Made by a program: the position numbers and the translations under genes
Shown: one piece after another, positions 30,692-39,424 of the stretch
Layout of the letters: each line of letters opens with the position of its first letter
How positions within the stretch are numbered: position 1 is the first letter of the stretch
The notes under the pieces: generated by a model
Seen by the model: the letters and a program-made list of their open reading frames with translations, nothing else
Database searches by the model: none
Told to the model about the DNA's origin: nothing
From: Erysipelothrix piscisicarius
GTDB lineage: Bacteria; Bacillota_I; Bacilli_A; Erysipelotrichales; Erysipelotrichaceae
Length of the DNA: 64,000 nt
Assembly: GCF_003931795.1 (NCBI RefSeq)
Contig: NZ_CP034234.1
Location: 744,001 to 808,000, forward strand
Reading direction: 5' to 3'

Positions 30692-30860
30692 TATGATTCG
30701 CATTTGAATAAAGATGTGAATAGGTATTAAGTGTTTCATCAACAGACGCGTGTCCTAATCTATTTCTAATTACTAATGCATTTTCACCAAGATTTATTAG
30801 TAGAGAAGCGTGTGAATCTCTTAATGCATGTGTTGTGATTCTGTGAACATTGTAGCCGGT
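30648..30860 (-). pseudogene. Tyrosine recombinase (integrase) C-terminal remnant
   Basis: About 70 codons survive in one frame, from TGYNVHRITTHALRDSHASLL through IRNRLGHASVDETLNTYSHLYSN to a stop. This holds the HxxR box (HALR), the second His (LGHAS) and the catalytic Tyr (NTYSHLY) of site-specific tyrosine recombinases. The N-terminal two thirds, including the first catalytic Arg, are gone; upstream sequence belongs to a different gene. It is placed exactly where an island integrase should be, facing the guaA end. Confidence 0.9.
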
Positions 30861-31440
30861 CCAGATTGTGATATTGCTCCGTTGGAGTTTGTTAATGTGA
30901 TCGATTCGCCTACTTTGAGTTTGACAGTAGTATTATTGAAAATGGCATGATCATTATGGCTGTTTACTTTACTCCAGATTGCCTGTTTTTCAGATTGGTA
31001 GTCAAAGACTTCAAATCTTCATGAACCATTAATATCAAGGTCATTTCGGATGGAGGCGATATACTCCCACAAGGCATTTTGGGTTACCACATAATCTTTG
31101 CCAGTTTTGGCGGTGTTATCGTATCCATGATAGATTATACGGGCAAAAGTTTCGCGCTCATCATGGGTAAAGTCAGAAACGGTATAGACATCACCATCTC
31201 CCCGTTATATTTCAGGTTCGATACAGAAGGCAAAAACACCATTTACATAGATAATGTTTGAGTTATGACCTGACTTTCGTTGACTGCCCAACCACGGCTA
31301 TTTGCTGCTTCATAGTATCCAGTAGATATGACTCCCGATTGTTGAGTGGTTATGTGAATGGGGTAGCTTGTAGAAAGGCAGTGATGGTTAGCGTGAGAGT
31401 CATCAGTAGTGTAGTGAGTTTTCTATTCATTTTTTTTCAT
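30861..31440 (-). pseudogene. Thioester-domain (TQXA) surface adhesin remnant
   Basis: The minus strand encodes, across several frames, a signal-peptide-like start (MNRKLTTLLMTLTLTITAF), then STGYYEAANSRGWAVNESQV, VNGVFAFCIEPEI, IIYHGYDNTAKTGKDYVVTQNALWEY and FEVFDYQSEKQAIW. The Cys (codon 31223-31225) and TQ (31079-31084, in TQNA) are the pair that forms the internal thioester in Gram-positive surface adhesins (TQXA domain). At least two stops and two frameshifts interrupt it, and the C-terminal Cna-B and LPXTG parts are lost at the junction with the integrase remnant. Confidence 0.75.
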
Positions 31441-31570
31441 AGTGTTTCCTTTCATGGTTTAGTGAAGATAAAAAGAAGCCCTACAACTCGGACTTCCACG
31501 AATTGGATTATTCATTTACAAAATTTCCTTCTATTTTTTTATCGAATATAATTGACGATTATTCTATACA

Positions 31571-31623
31571 TTTACAGAACATGATGAAAAATGTATAATT
31601 GTGTAAAGGCTTACAGAACATGA
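31571..31623 (+). promoter_or_regulatory. Promoter of the DUF6119 gene with paired operator-like repeats
   Basis: TTTACA (31571-31576), 17-nt spacer and TATAAT (31594-31599) form a near-consensus promoter. The 13-mer TTACAGAACATGA occurs twice, at 31572-31584 over the -35 and at 31611-31623 just downstream of the start point, 39 bp apart. This bracketing layout suggests repressor control. Confidence 0.65.
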
Positions 31624-31653
31624 CGTTTACAAGTTTGACAAAAGGGGAAAATC

Positions 31654-33444
31654 ATGGAAACATTCTTTAGCATATATAAATTAGATATAGAATTTATATG
31701 GAAAGAGATAATTGGGAATAAATTAGAGAGAGTTAATTTGAACACTTTATGCGAATCAGTAATTAGAATTGTAAAATCAAAAGCGTTATCCGACACATAT
31801 AATAATGATAATGTAATTGAAGATGAAAATGGTTCTGATTATCTGCTTCTATATACGAAGAAGAGCACCCCATCGAGGTTGGAGGCGGTAGAAAGTAATT
31901 TTCCGGAAATAGAATTAAATAGAAGAAACCTCGTTAATAAAAGTACCTCGTTCTTAATGTTATCGATAATTGGGGATAGTGTATATGCTACAACTGGAGG
32001 TTATGCAAGTTCTTATGTGAAGTATTTTATAATCCGAAATTTCGGATTAAACCTACTTACCAAGTTGTTTGAAGGAACTGATTCAGTGATACAGGAGTTA
32101 ACAGAAAAACATATGGTTGGTGGTAGACAATCTTTCTCTGCAATAAACAGGGAATATACTGATTTTGAAAATGAAAAAGACTATTCAACTATTTTTAGAA
32201 AAATTGGAGCTAGAGCTAGTTTTAGTTTAAGTAAGAGATTGGATTTACTCGATAGTGACAGCAATGAGGATAGTTATAAACAATATAATATTATTTCTAC
32301 AGATGCGCTCAATATTAGAAAAAGAATGACAGTATCTGAATATAAAAAAGTATTAAATATAATTGATGAAATATATGAGCCAGAGTCTAAATTTGCATTA
32401 AGCTACTTTGTATCATTGAGTAATTTTGGTGTATCCGCAACCAAAGCACTAGACTATATGTGTAACAAGATTTTAGATAACCCGGAAGATATTGAAGATA
32501 TTCAGATAGTCGGGGATAATCATTTTGATTATTTGGGAGCAGAAAAGTGGGCAGTTTTTAATGATGATAATTTAGTTGATGAAAAAAATGATTCTGCTTT
32601 TACTTTTAAAGAGATATTTGACCTTTTTAAAGACAGGTATACAAGAGAAGAATTATCGCTAAATGCAATAAAAACATTTATGAAAAAATGGACCATTTCA
32701 GCTTATGGTAATGAACAAAAGATAGTTTTAGATAAGGAAAGAATTTTAGATTTAATTGATTTCAATTTTACGCATATTTTTGATCTTGATGGAGAAAAGT
32801 ATGGTGTTGATAAAGCGTTGAATAGAGAATTGACTGTATATCTGAATTCTGGATCTTGGTATGTTCTGGATATTAATTATACCCGTTTTATCGATGAATC
32901 ATTTACTGAATTAAATAACAAATATCGTGAAGAGGCAGAAAAATTATATTTAAAGTTTGACTTAAATAGGATATGCAGTAATGAAAGTGAATATAATGCA
33001 TCATTTCTAAATGGAAATGCAGTTGAAAATGTTATTTGCGCTGATCAGATATACTTATCAAATATTGAAATTTGTGATCTATTAATCTTTGATGATGACG
33101 AAACATATCTTGTGTGTAATAAAAAGGAACCCTCAGGATCAGGTAGTAGAGATTTGCTTAATCAGATTCATTCATCTGTAAAAATGATCCAAAATCAACC
33201 AAAAAGACTAAGAGAATATTACAATCAATTAATTACTAAAGGTCGTTTGTCTCAAGATTATATTACTGAGGATGATTTTTGCAGGAAGATTTCTCAAGGA
33301 GTTTTTGTAAGTGCATATGTTTGTAGAGAACTAACAACTGATAATGAATCAATGTATGCTAAACTGTTGTCGGTACAGACATCAAACTTACTCTTTAAAG
33401 AGGGGAAAAAATTGATAGTAACTAGCCCAATAAGGTATATTTAG
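31654..33444 (+). CDS. DUF6119/TIGR04141-like protein, island cargo
   Basis: A 596-aa soluble protein that I match to the sporadically distributed DUF6119 (TIGR04141) family. Supporting patterns are IIGDSVYATTGGYASSYV (about residues 104-121), followed by FGLNLLTKLFEGTDSVIQELTEKHMVGGRQSF, where the family has an FALTFGYG-like strand and an FGL segment, and C-terminal IEICDLLIFDDDETYLVCNKK (from residue 471), resembling a PD-(D/E)xK-type strand pair ending in Lys. The function is unproven; the family is patchily distributed and often seen in accessory regions, so a defence role is inference. AAGGGG precedes ATG 31654. Strongly AT-rich codon use compared with guaA suggests transfer. Confidence 0.65.
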   Translation: METFFSIYKLDIEFIWKEIIGNKLERVNLNTLCESVIRIVKSKALSDTYNNDNVIEDENGSDYLLLYTKKSTPSRLEAVESNFPEIELNRRNLVNKSTSFLMLSIIGDSVYATTGGYASSYVKYFIIRNFGLNLLTKLFEGTDSVIQELTEKHMVGGRQSFSAINREYTDFENEKDYSTIFRKIGARASFSLSKRLDLLDSDSNEDSYKQYNIISTDALNIRKRMTVSEYKKVLNIIDEIYEPESKFALSYFVSLSNFGVSATKALDYMCNKILDNPEDIEDIQIVGDNHFDYLGAEKWAVFNDDNLVDEKNDSAFTFKEIFDLFKDRYTREELSLNAIKTFMKKWTISAYGNEQKIVLDKERILDLIDFNFTHIFDLDGEKYGVDKALNRELTVYLNSGSWYVLDINYTRFIDESFTELNNKYREEAEKLYLKFDLNRICSNESEYNASFLNGNAVENVICADQIYLSNIEICDLLIFDDDETYLVCNKKEPSGSGSRDLLNQIHSSVKMIQNQPKRLREYYNQLITKGRLSQDYITEDDFCRKISQGVFVSAYVCRELTTDNESMYAKLLSVQTSNLLFKEGKKLIVTSPIRYI

Positions 33445-33462
33445 CCTTTGATAACTTAAATG

Positions 33463-33501
33463 AGTGATATCAAAAACTTTGAAATTTAGAAGAACAATGA
33501 G
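33463..33501 (+). repeat. Post-gene repeat copy A
   Basis: The stretch beginning AGTGATATCAAAAACTTTGA after the DUF6119 gene recurs imperfectly at 33886-33923 after the next gene (AATGATGTCAAAAACTTTGA). The two copies continue with related AGAA..ACAATGAGA / AGAGATACATGAGA sequence. Confidence 0.6.
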
Positions 33502-33524
33502 AACAAGAGGGGAGGATTTTCATT

Positions 33525-33836
33525 ATGGAATTTTTGTTTAATAGTCGCGGGGAGCATATTGCAAACTTTGTTAATGGTCAACTACATGCTCCAAGTGGAC
33601 GAAATGTGGGACATTATCTGTCTGAAGAAAAAATTTTCATTAATATGTCTGGACATTATTTAGGAGAAATTATATATGAAAACCGCTTAATGTATAAATT
33701 TAATTTACCGTATAGGTCGGTAAATTTTGGTAATTTTGGTAATTTTGGTAATTACGGAAATGTTGGTAATTATGGTAATCCAGGTAATTATGGTTCAATT
33801 GGTTTAATTAGTGGATACCGAAATATAGAACTTTAA
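33525..33836 (+). CDS. 4-fold beta-flower-like protein with NxG-repeat tail
   Basis: A 103-aa protein. The first 60 residues show repeated short strand-turn units ending in Gly-rich turns (MEFLFNSRGEHIANF, LHAPSGRNVGHYL, IFINMSGHYLGEII), which I match to the 4-fold beta-flower fold. Residues about 66-92 are eight consecutive NxG triplets (mostly NFG and NYG) plus SIG. Function unknown. GAGGGGAGG precedes ATG 33525. It follows the DUF6119 gene by 80 nt on the same strand with no clear terminator between, so the two are probably co-transcribed. Confidence 0.6.
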   Translation: MEFLFNSRGEHIANFVNGQLHAPSGRNVGHYLSEEKIFINMSGHYLGEIIYENRLMYKFNLPYRSVNFGNFGNFGNYGNVGNYGNPGNYGSIGLISGYRNIEL

Positions 33837-33876
33837 TGACTTAGTATGGATTCAATAGTTATTTAAAAATAATTAG

Positions 33877-33923
33877 TGATGTCAAAATGATGTCAAAAAC
33901 TTTGAGAACTAAGAGATACATGA
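33877..33923 (+). repeat. Tandem 11-mers and post-gene repeat copy B near the island right end
   Basis: TGATGTCAAAA occurs twice head to tail (33877-33898), and copy B of the post-gene repeat overlaps the second unit. Short tandem repeats close to an att site are typical of integrase arm-binding sites. Confidence 0.5.
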
Positions 33924-33996
33924 GATTTATGAGAAGTAAGACTTCATAATAGCCTTTAAAATGGGTCATTTGAGAATAACGACAAGCTTTAAGTCG

Positions 33997-34175
33997 TTGA
34001 GTGGGAATAGTTTTAAACCTTATGAAACGCCCTATTTAATAGGGCGTTTTTTAATTTCTTGCGATATGTAGCAACCTTTTGCAACCTATAGCTTTTATAT
34101 AAGTGAATAAAGGTTAAATTTTATGCATTTTTTACATGTTTTCTTTTAGTAAATTTGTAAGAGTATCTGCAACCT
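33997..34175. repeat. Right 179-bp direct repeat (attR-like) of the guaA island
   Basis: Repeats the last guaA codons (TTGAGTGGGAATAG), the terminator hairpin and the integrase tail seen at 30513-30691. It has no guaA gene in front of it, so it marks the far end of the insertion, or the old chromosomal junction of a second element. Confidence 0.9.
34132..34175 (-). pseudogene. Second integrase C-terminal stub
   Basis: Encodes only VADTLTNLLKENM and a stop on the minus strand, matching the tail of the integrase remnant at 30648. A second integrase tail next to a second guaA end indicates two related elements were once arranged in tandem here. Confidence 0.7.
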
Positions 34176-34187
34176 GAACCGGCTACA

Positions 34188-35382
34188 ATGTAATAGACAA
34201 ATCTGTTAGTTAGTATAAAATAACAGAAAGAGGATATTATCATGGAAAAAAGAACAAGAAGAAAATTTACTGATGAATTTAAAACACAAATTGTGAAATT
34301 GTATCAAGGTGGAAGATCTGCAGGTGACCTTGCGCGCGATTACGATTTGAATGAACAGCTGGTGTACCGATGGGGAAAACAACAGACTACATCAGGATCT
34401 TTCAAAGCTGCTGTTAATAGAACTGACGAAGAAAATTAACTTATAAAGCTTCGAAAAGAAAACCAATAGTTAAAAATGGGAAATGACATTTTAAAGCAAT
34501 CAGCGCTGATTATGGGACGAAAATAGAGATTATACGTAAGAATTCGGATAAATATTCAATTTCTTCAATGTGTAAATATCTAAATGTAGCAAGAAGAGCG
34601 ATCTATTCATACAGGCCAAAGACAAAAGAAATCGATCAATTTGAAGATGAAGTTATTGATGTATTTTATAAGAGTCATTCGGTATATGGCAGTCGTAAAA
34701 TTAGAGCTGACCTTCGAAGAAAAGGAATGAATACATCACGACGCAGGATATCAAGAATTATTAGAAAACATGAACTGGTGTCAGTTTATACTAAAAAGAA
34801 GTATAAAAATCATTCATCTGATGTCAACGAATCAAAAACTGAAAATTTAGTAAACCGAGATTTCAATGATAGAAGTAAGTTGCAGGTTGTTGTTGTCAGT
34901 GATTTGACTTATGTAAGAGTTGGGAATAACTGGAATTATATTTACATACTTTAAGACCTTCATGCGAGAGAAATAATTGGATCAATTTGTGGTGAAAGGA
35001 AAACGCCATCTCTTGTCTTGGATGCCTTTACGAAAGTAGACGGAAATCTATCTAATATAAAATATTTTCATACCGATAGAGGTTCAGAGTCCAAGAATTA
35101 CAGCATTGATGAAATGCTTGGAGCATTTGAGATTACACGATCACTTAGTGCGAGGAGTACACCTTATGACAGTACAGTAGCGGAAGCCACATTCAAGATT
35201 ATTAAAACCGAGTTTGTAAGGAAGCGATCATTTGAGAGTCTCGAGGAGTTAAAGGAAGAATTATCAACATACATTTATTGGTTCAATCACAAACGCATTC
35301 ACTCGACTCTGGGTTATTTGAGCCCAGTCGAATACCAACAAAGACTAACTAGTGATTTTGTCTAAAAAAGTGTTACGATACC
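34188..35382 (+). pseudogene. Degenerate IS3-family (IS150-like) insertion sequence
   Basis: OrfA starts at 34242 (KRTRRKFTDEFKTQIVKLYQGG, a transposase HTH) and is cut by stops at 34437, 34468 and beyond. OrfB begins without a start near 34525 and continues as an rve integrase core: VYGSRKIRADLRRKG, then VVVSDLTYVRVG (first Asp), FHTDRGSES (second Asp) and STVAEATFKIIK (Glu). A TAA at 34953-34955 interrupts OrfB after YIYIL. The ends share TAGACAAA-type sequence (about 34197 and, complemented, 35358). It cannot be autonomous. Confidence 0.85.
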
Positions 35383-35439
35383 AACATATAAATTATTTAT
35401 TATATATATTGATATGATAATATTAAATAGGGGGCTGCT

Positions 35440-35841
35440 ATGAGGCTAAAAAAAATTCGTGAGTCAAGAGGATTCACTCAAGATCACATTGCGAGAAAAC
35501 TTTGTGTTACAAGGCAAGCAATATCTAGGTGGAAAAATGAAAAAACACAACCAGATATACAATCTCTAGCCAAATTATCAGAGATATATAATTGTTCTAT
35601 CGATGAGTTAGTGAAAGATGATACAGAAAATTTTATAGAAAGAATATCAGGAACAACAGATGTTTTCAATAAATTTATTACATGGGTTCCTATCATAGGA
35701 ATAATCTATTTAATCTATTTCTTGATAGATGTTGAGATTCAGGTTAGTGATAAAATAAAGAAAATAATAATAATTAGAATTTCTATTAGTGTCATAATTG
35801 TTATGTTATTGTTAATTATTTATATAATTTTTTTTAAATAA
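35440..35841 (+). CDS. XRE-family regulator with C-terminal membrane helices
   Basis: The first 60 residues are a Cro/CI-type helix-turn-helix (RLKKIRESRGFTQDHIARKL, VTRQAISRWKNEKTQPDI, LAKLSEIYNCSIDELV). Two hydrophobic segments follow (about residues 80-95 and 108-131), so it is a membrane-tethered regulator. Such proteins often sit beside bacteriocin or immunity genes. GGGGGC precedes ATG 35440. Its very A+T-rich codons resemble the island rather than the core genes. Confidence 0.8.
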   Translation: MRLKKIRESRGFTQDHIARKLCVTRQAISRWKNEKTQPDIQSLAKLSEIYNCSIDELVKDDTENFIERISGTTDVFNKFITWVPIIGIIYLIYFLIDVEIQVSDKIKKIIIIRISISVIIVMLLLIIYIIFFK

Positions 35842-35859
35842 CTCAACTAGAAAATTAGG

Positions 35860-35906
35860 AAAGAAACACATTGTTGCTATTCAGGCACAGGTGTTTCTTT
35901 CTTTTT
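35860..35906 (+). terminator. Terminator after the XRE regulator
   Basis: AAAGAAACAC pairs with GTGTTTCTTT across a 21-nt loop and is followed by CTTTTTT. Confidence 0.7.
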
Positions 35907-36599
35907 TATTGGACATAATGAATAATTTGTTCATAGGTTACTGAATTTGAAAAAAATGTTCTTTTAATAAAGTGAACAATGTTTTAAAAGATTAGAGTAT
36001 TATTTTGTTCTAAGGAAAATGTGTCATGAAATCGTTCAAATTATTATAGATTTTCGAATAATATTGACAAGAAAATATTGGATATACTAAATCAGTAACT
36101 TGTAGTCAAATTCATATAAGAAGGAGGTGGTAAAGAATGAATTATTGAAGAATAAAATTAGAATTGAACATAAATTTAAAGCGTGTTTCCTATAGAGTCC
36201 GAACATAAATGAGAAATTATCGATGCTATTGTCAAATATAATATTATAGAGTAGTCCAATTAAACCTAAAAAGATTGATATATAGTTAACACGGCTGTTA
36301 GGGTAGAACGCGTGAATATATTTCTTAATTAGAACTTGATTGGAATATAGTTTGAAAATAGGAGGACACCGCTCTTAATAACATGAAGTTTAAAATTGCA
36401 AAAAACATTCCTATAATCTTCTTTTGATTTAGGAAACATAAAGTAAACCAGATATAGCTTAAGTCAACTATTGTTAAGCGGTTTCGGATTTAAGAAGAAA
36501 TAAAGATAGTTTTTTATACGCAAAAAATTAATTGAGCGCAACAAAAATTTATGGTCTTATGAAATTTATTTTAATACGTAAAAAGAAAAAGAGAGAAAA
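35907..36599. other. AT-rich non-coding stretch in accessory DNA
   Basis: No believable gene in about 690 nt. There is a strong ribosome-binding site (AGGAGGTGG at about 36122) followed by ATG AAT TAT TGA, which would be the start of a frame that dies at codon 4; the rest looks like eroded gene sequence. It ends at the ribosome-binding site of the secreted protein. Confidence 0.6.
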
Positions 36600-37282
36600 A
36601 TGAAAAAATTATTACTTGGATTTCTTGCGTTTACAATGACTTTAGGTATTCTAAATTATGGTACTTCAATTGGTGTATCTGCAGAGGAGAAAATTAATTC
36701 AGAAACCGAGTGTCTTGCGGTAGGTGATGATATTGCAAACAATGAAGGCTCAACATTTGTCGAGTCTAAATTATTAGATAATCTAGATATTGATCGATTA
36801 ATTCACCAGACTGCTCAAGCAGTTGATAATTTAATGTCATCAGTTTTTGTAACTGATATGGACGGAAATCTAATATCAGTTGATGTAGATGAGTTAGAAT
36901 TGAAATATGGTGTATCAGCAGAATCAATAGAACTTAAGAGAATTTTAAACCAAAGAAATACAACTTTACGATCTGACGTTATGAGTCTAGGTTTAGGATA
37001 CCACTCTGGTAGATTTGCAAGTTGTTTTATAAAACAAATAGCTCGAAGTTTTGGCGTCTCATCCGCTATTTTTGTAGGTAAAGGTGAGCTTATCAATCTA
37101 GTTGGAAAAAATCATATTATCGAGCTGTTCAAAAAATGGCGCAAATAGCTGTAAATAAATTGGGAAAAAAAGCGGCGTTAAAACTCGTAAAGTTTGCCAC
37201 TCCTGCTGGATGGTCGTTATCCGCAGGTAAAGTTGCTCTTTGGACTTACAGATGCACCGTTGAGTACGAACAATGGGCCTAA
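36600..37282 (+). pseudogene. Secreted bacteriocin-like protein, frameshifted
   Basis: The N-terminus MKKLLLGFLAFTMTLGILNY followed by VSAEE is a signal peptide with a likely cut after VSA. The C-terminal third is a Gly/Ala-rich helical region, and its frame changes near 37120: the first frame ends HIIELFKKWRK, while the next frame gives AVQKMAQIAVNKLGKKAALK and a tail ending TYRCTVEYEQWA, with a Cys pairing candidate in GRFASCF. The pattern (Cys, hydrophobic helix, Lys/Ala helix, Cys, terminal W) resembles class II bacteriocin-like secreted proteins of Firmicutes, but I cannot name the family. One base missing near 37120 truncates it. Confidence 0.5.
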
Positions 37283-37454
37283 CAATTCTAATGACACTTC
37301 AATGAATCGAAATCAATCATAATACTTAAAAAATAGTATTTCGTTAAGATTATTGATTAAAGATAACTTAATAAGATACTCTATTTACAGAGTAATTATC
37401 AATTATTAGAGTATCATTGCTTATATTAGAGGTGATTTTAGAGGAGGTAAATTA

Positions 37455-37700
37455 GTGAATAACAGTACAAAGTATACACTTTCATTTGTTCTTATTTTTT
37501 TAGGGTTAGCTATCGCTATTTTTGGAGGCAGTACCTTAGGCAGTTTTATAATTACAGATATAATCATTCATAAAATGTTAAATGTACAAGGTAATTTGGG
37601 GACATTGGATTTAGTTGTACGAATCACTTTGATAGTGGTTGGCTTCTTTATTTCTGGAATTGGTGCTGTTTTATTTAGAAAATTAAACAAGAATAAATGA
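37455..37700 (+). CDS. Small two-helix membrane protein, possible immunity protein
   Basis: 81 aa with two hydrophobic segments (about residues 6-36 and 48-72) and a basic tail (RKLNKNK). Start GTG 37455 follows GAGGAGG. Its size, topology and place right after a secreted bacteriocin-like gene suggest an immunity role; there is no recognisable domain. Confidence 0.5.
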   Translation: MNNSTKYTLSFVLIFLGLAIAIFGGSTLGSFIITDIIIHKMLNVQGNLGTLDLVVRITLIVVGFFISGIGAVLFRKLNKNK

Positions 37701-37776
37701 TAATCTAAGTTAGTTTGATTAACACATGTATAGTACGAACTTGAGAAAGTGGTGCTGTTGAAATTTGAAAATAGAG

Positions 37777-37806
37777 AAAGGAAGCCTGTTATGGGCTTCC
37801 TTTTGA
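37777..37806. terminator. Bidirectional terminator between accessory DNA and groEL
   Basis: GGAAGCC / GGGCTTCC stem with T-rich sequence on both outer sides; serves groEL (minus) and any rightward transcript. Confidence 0.8.
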
Positions 37807-37810
37807 TTTG

Positions 37811-39424
37811 TTAATACATTGGCGGCATTTCAGGAGTGATTTGTTTCTCTTCAACTGACGATGCAACTGCAGCTTCTGTTGTTAGGAATAGGGATGCAAT
37901 CGATGCAGCGTTAAGTAATGCATTGCGTGTTACGCGTGTAGGATCAAGGATTCCTGATTCTTGAAGGTTTTCCCATTGTCCTGATTTTGCGTTAAATCCA
38001 ATATTCAACTCTGATTCAAGTTGTTTTGTAACGATTTCATCTCCATCAAATCCAGCATTTTCAGCTATTTGCCATAATGGTTTTAGGATTGATTCAAAGA
38101 CGGTCTTAATACCTCTATTTTCATCTTGATTTTCTGAACTAAGGTTATCTTTTAAATCCATGTAGGCGCGAGTAAGGGCATATCCACCACCAAGCACGAC
38201 ACCTTCTGCAACCGCAGCTTTGGTTGCGTTGAGTGCATCTTCAATGCGTAGCTTTTTCTCTTTCATTTCGGATTCAGTTGCTGCTCCAACTTTAATCACA
38301 GCAACACCATTTGTAAGTTTCGCAAGACGTTCCTCAAGTTTTTTCTTATCAAAGTCGCTGCTTACATTGTTTATTTGAGAACGAATTTCGCTTGCACGTT
38401 CTTCAATGGCCTCTTTGGTTCCTGCTCCACCAATTAAGGTTGTTTCGTCCTTGCGGATGACTACTTTTGAAGCCGTTCCAAGTTGTTCGATTTCAGTTTC
38501 TTTGATGTTCATTCCAAGTTCTTTACTGATGAATGTAGCGCCTGTCGCAATCGCAATGTCTTCAAGCATCATTTTTTGATTGTCTCCAAATCCTGGTGCT
38601 TTTGTTGCAGCTACATTGAAGGTTCCACGGAGTTTATTGACTACAAGTGTTGAGACAACATCATTGTCAATATCCTCAGCAATAATAAAGAATGGTTTAT
38701 TTTGTTGAACAATTTGTTCTAAGAGGGGAAGGATTTCTTGGATTGTTGAGATTTTATGATCTGTAACCAAGATATAAGGGTTTTCCATCTCAATTTCCAT
38801 GGTCTCACGATCTGAAACCATATAAGGTGAAATATAACCTTTGTCATATTGAAGTCCTTCCACAACTTCTAATTCAGTCTCAAATGTATTGGATTCATCT
38901 ACTGTAATGACACCATCATTTCCAACTTTCTTCATTGCTTCCGCAATGATTGCTCCGATTTCTTCGCTACCAGCACTGATTGAGGCAACGTTTGCGATAT
39001 CGCTGCTTGTCTCAATTTTACTGCTGTTTTCAAGCAGGTAGTCAGCAATTGCCCGCGATGCTTTTTCAATACCAAGACGCATTAATACGGGATTTGCGCC
39101 ACGATCAACATGCACTAATCCTTTATGAATCATTTCCTGTGCAAGTAATGTAGCGGTTGTTGTTCCATCTCCAGACACATCATTAGTCTTATTGGACACT
39201 TCATAAAGCAACTTTGCCCCCATGTTTTCAAAAGGGTTTTTAAGTTCAATTTCTTTAGCGATGGTTACACCGTCATTTGTGATAAGCGGTGAACCAAAAC
39301 TACGCTCTAAGACAACATTACGTCCCTTAGGACCGAGCGTTACACTTACCGCATTAGCAAGTGTGTCCATTCCTTTTAAGAGTAAATCTCTTGAGTTTTG
39401 TCCATAACGTACATCTTTAGCCAT
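37811..39424 (-). CDS. groEL: Chaperonin GroEL (60 kDa)
   Basis: ATP-dependent folding chamber subunit, 537 aa. Hallmarks: [64 protein letters not shown] (catalytic Asp), and [17 protein letters not shown]. The C-terminus ends [13 protein letters not shown] and lacks the usual GGM repeats, as in Mollicutes relatives. Start ATG overlaps the groES stop by one base. Confidence 0.97.
   Translation of the reverse strand: MAKDVRYGQNSRDLLLKGMDTLANAVSVTLGPKGRNVVLERSFGSPLITNDGVTIAKEIELKNPFENMGAKLLYEVSNKTNDVSGDGTTTATLLAQEMIHKGLVHVDRGANPVLMRLGIEKASRAIADYLLENSSKIETSSDIANVASISAGSEEIGAIIAEAMKKVGNDGVITVDESNTFETELEVVEGLQYDKGYISPYMVSDRETMEIEMENPYILVTDHKISTIQEILPLLEQIVQQNKPFFIIAEDIDNDVVSTLVVNKLRGTFNVAATKAPGFGDNQKMMLEDIAIATGATFISKELGMNIKETEIEQLGTASKVVIRKDETTLIGGAGTKEAIEERASEIRSQINNVSSDFDKKKLEERLAKLTNGVAVIKVGAATESEMKEKKLRIEDALNATKAAVAEGVVLGGGYALTRAYMDLKDNLSSENQDENRGIKTVFESILKPLWQIAENAGFDGDEIVTKQLESELNIGFNAKSGQWENLQESGILDPTRVTRNALLNAASIASLFLTTEAAVASSVEEKQITPEMPPMY

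Noticed and set aside
31079-31551. Plus-strand open frames of 60-97 codons
   Set aside because: They are antisense to the thioester-adhesin remnant, lack ribosome-binding sites and resemble no family.
33721-33810. Short repeated units (AATTTTGGT / AATTATGGT), possible CRISPR or minisatellite
   Set aside because: They are in-frame NxG codons of the beta-flower-like protein, with no spacers.
36138-36149. Strong ribosome-binding site with ATG AAT TAT TGA
   Set aside because: The frame ends at codon 4 and the following sequence shows no peptide-like signature; probably gene debris.
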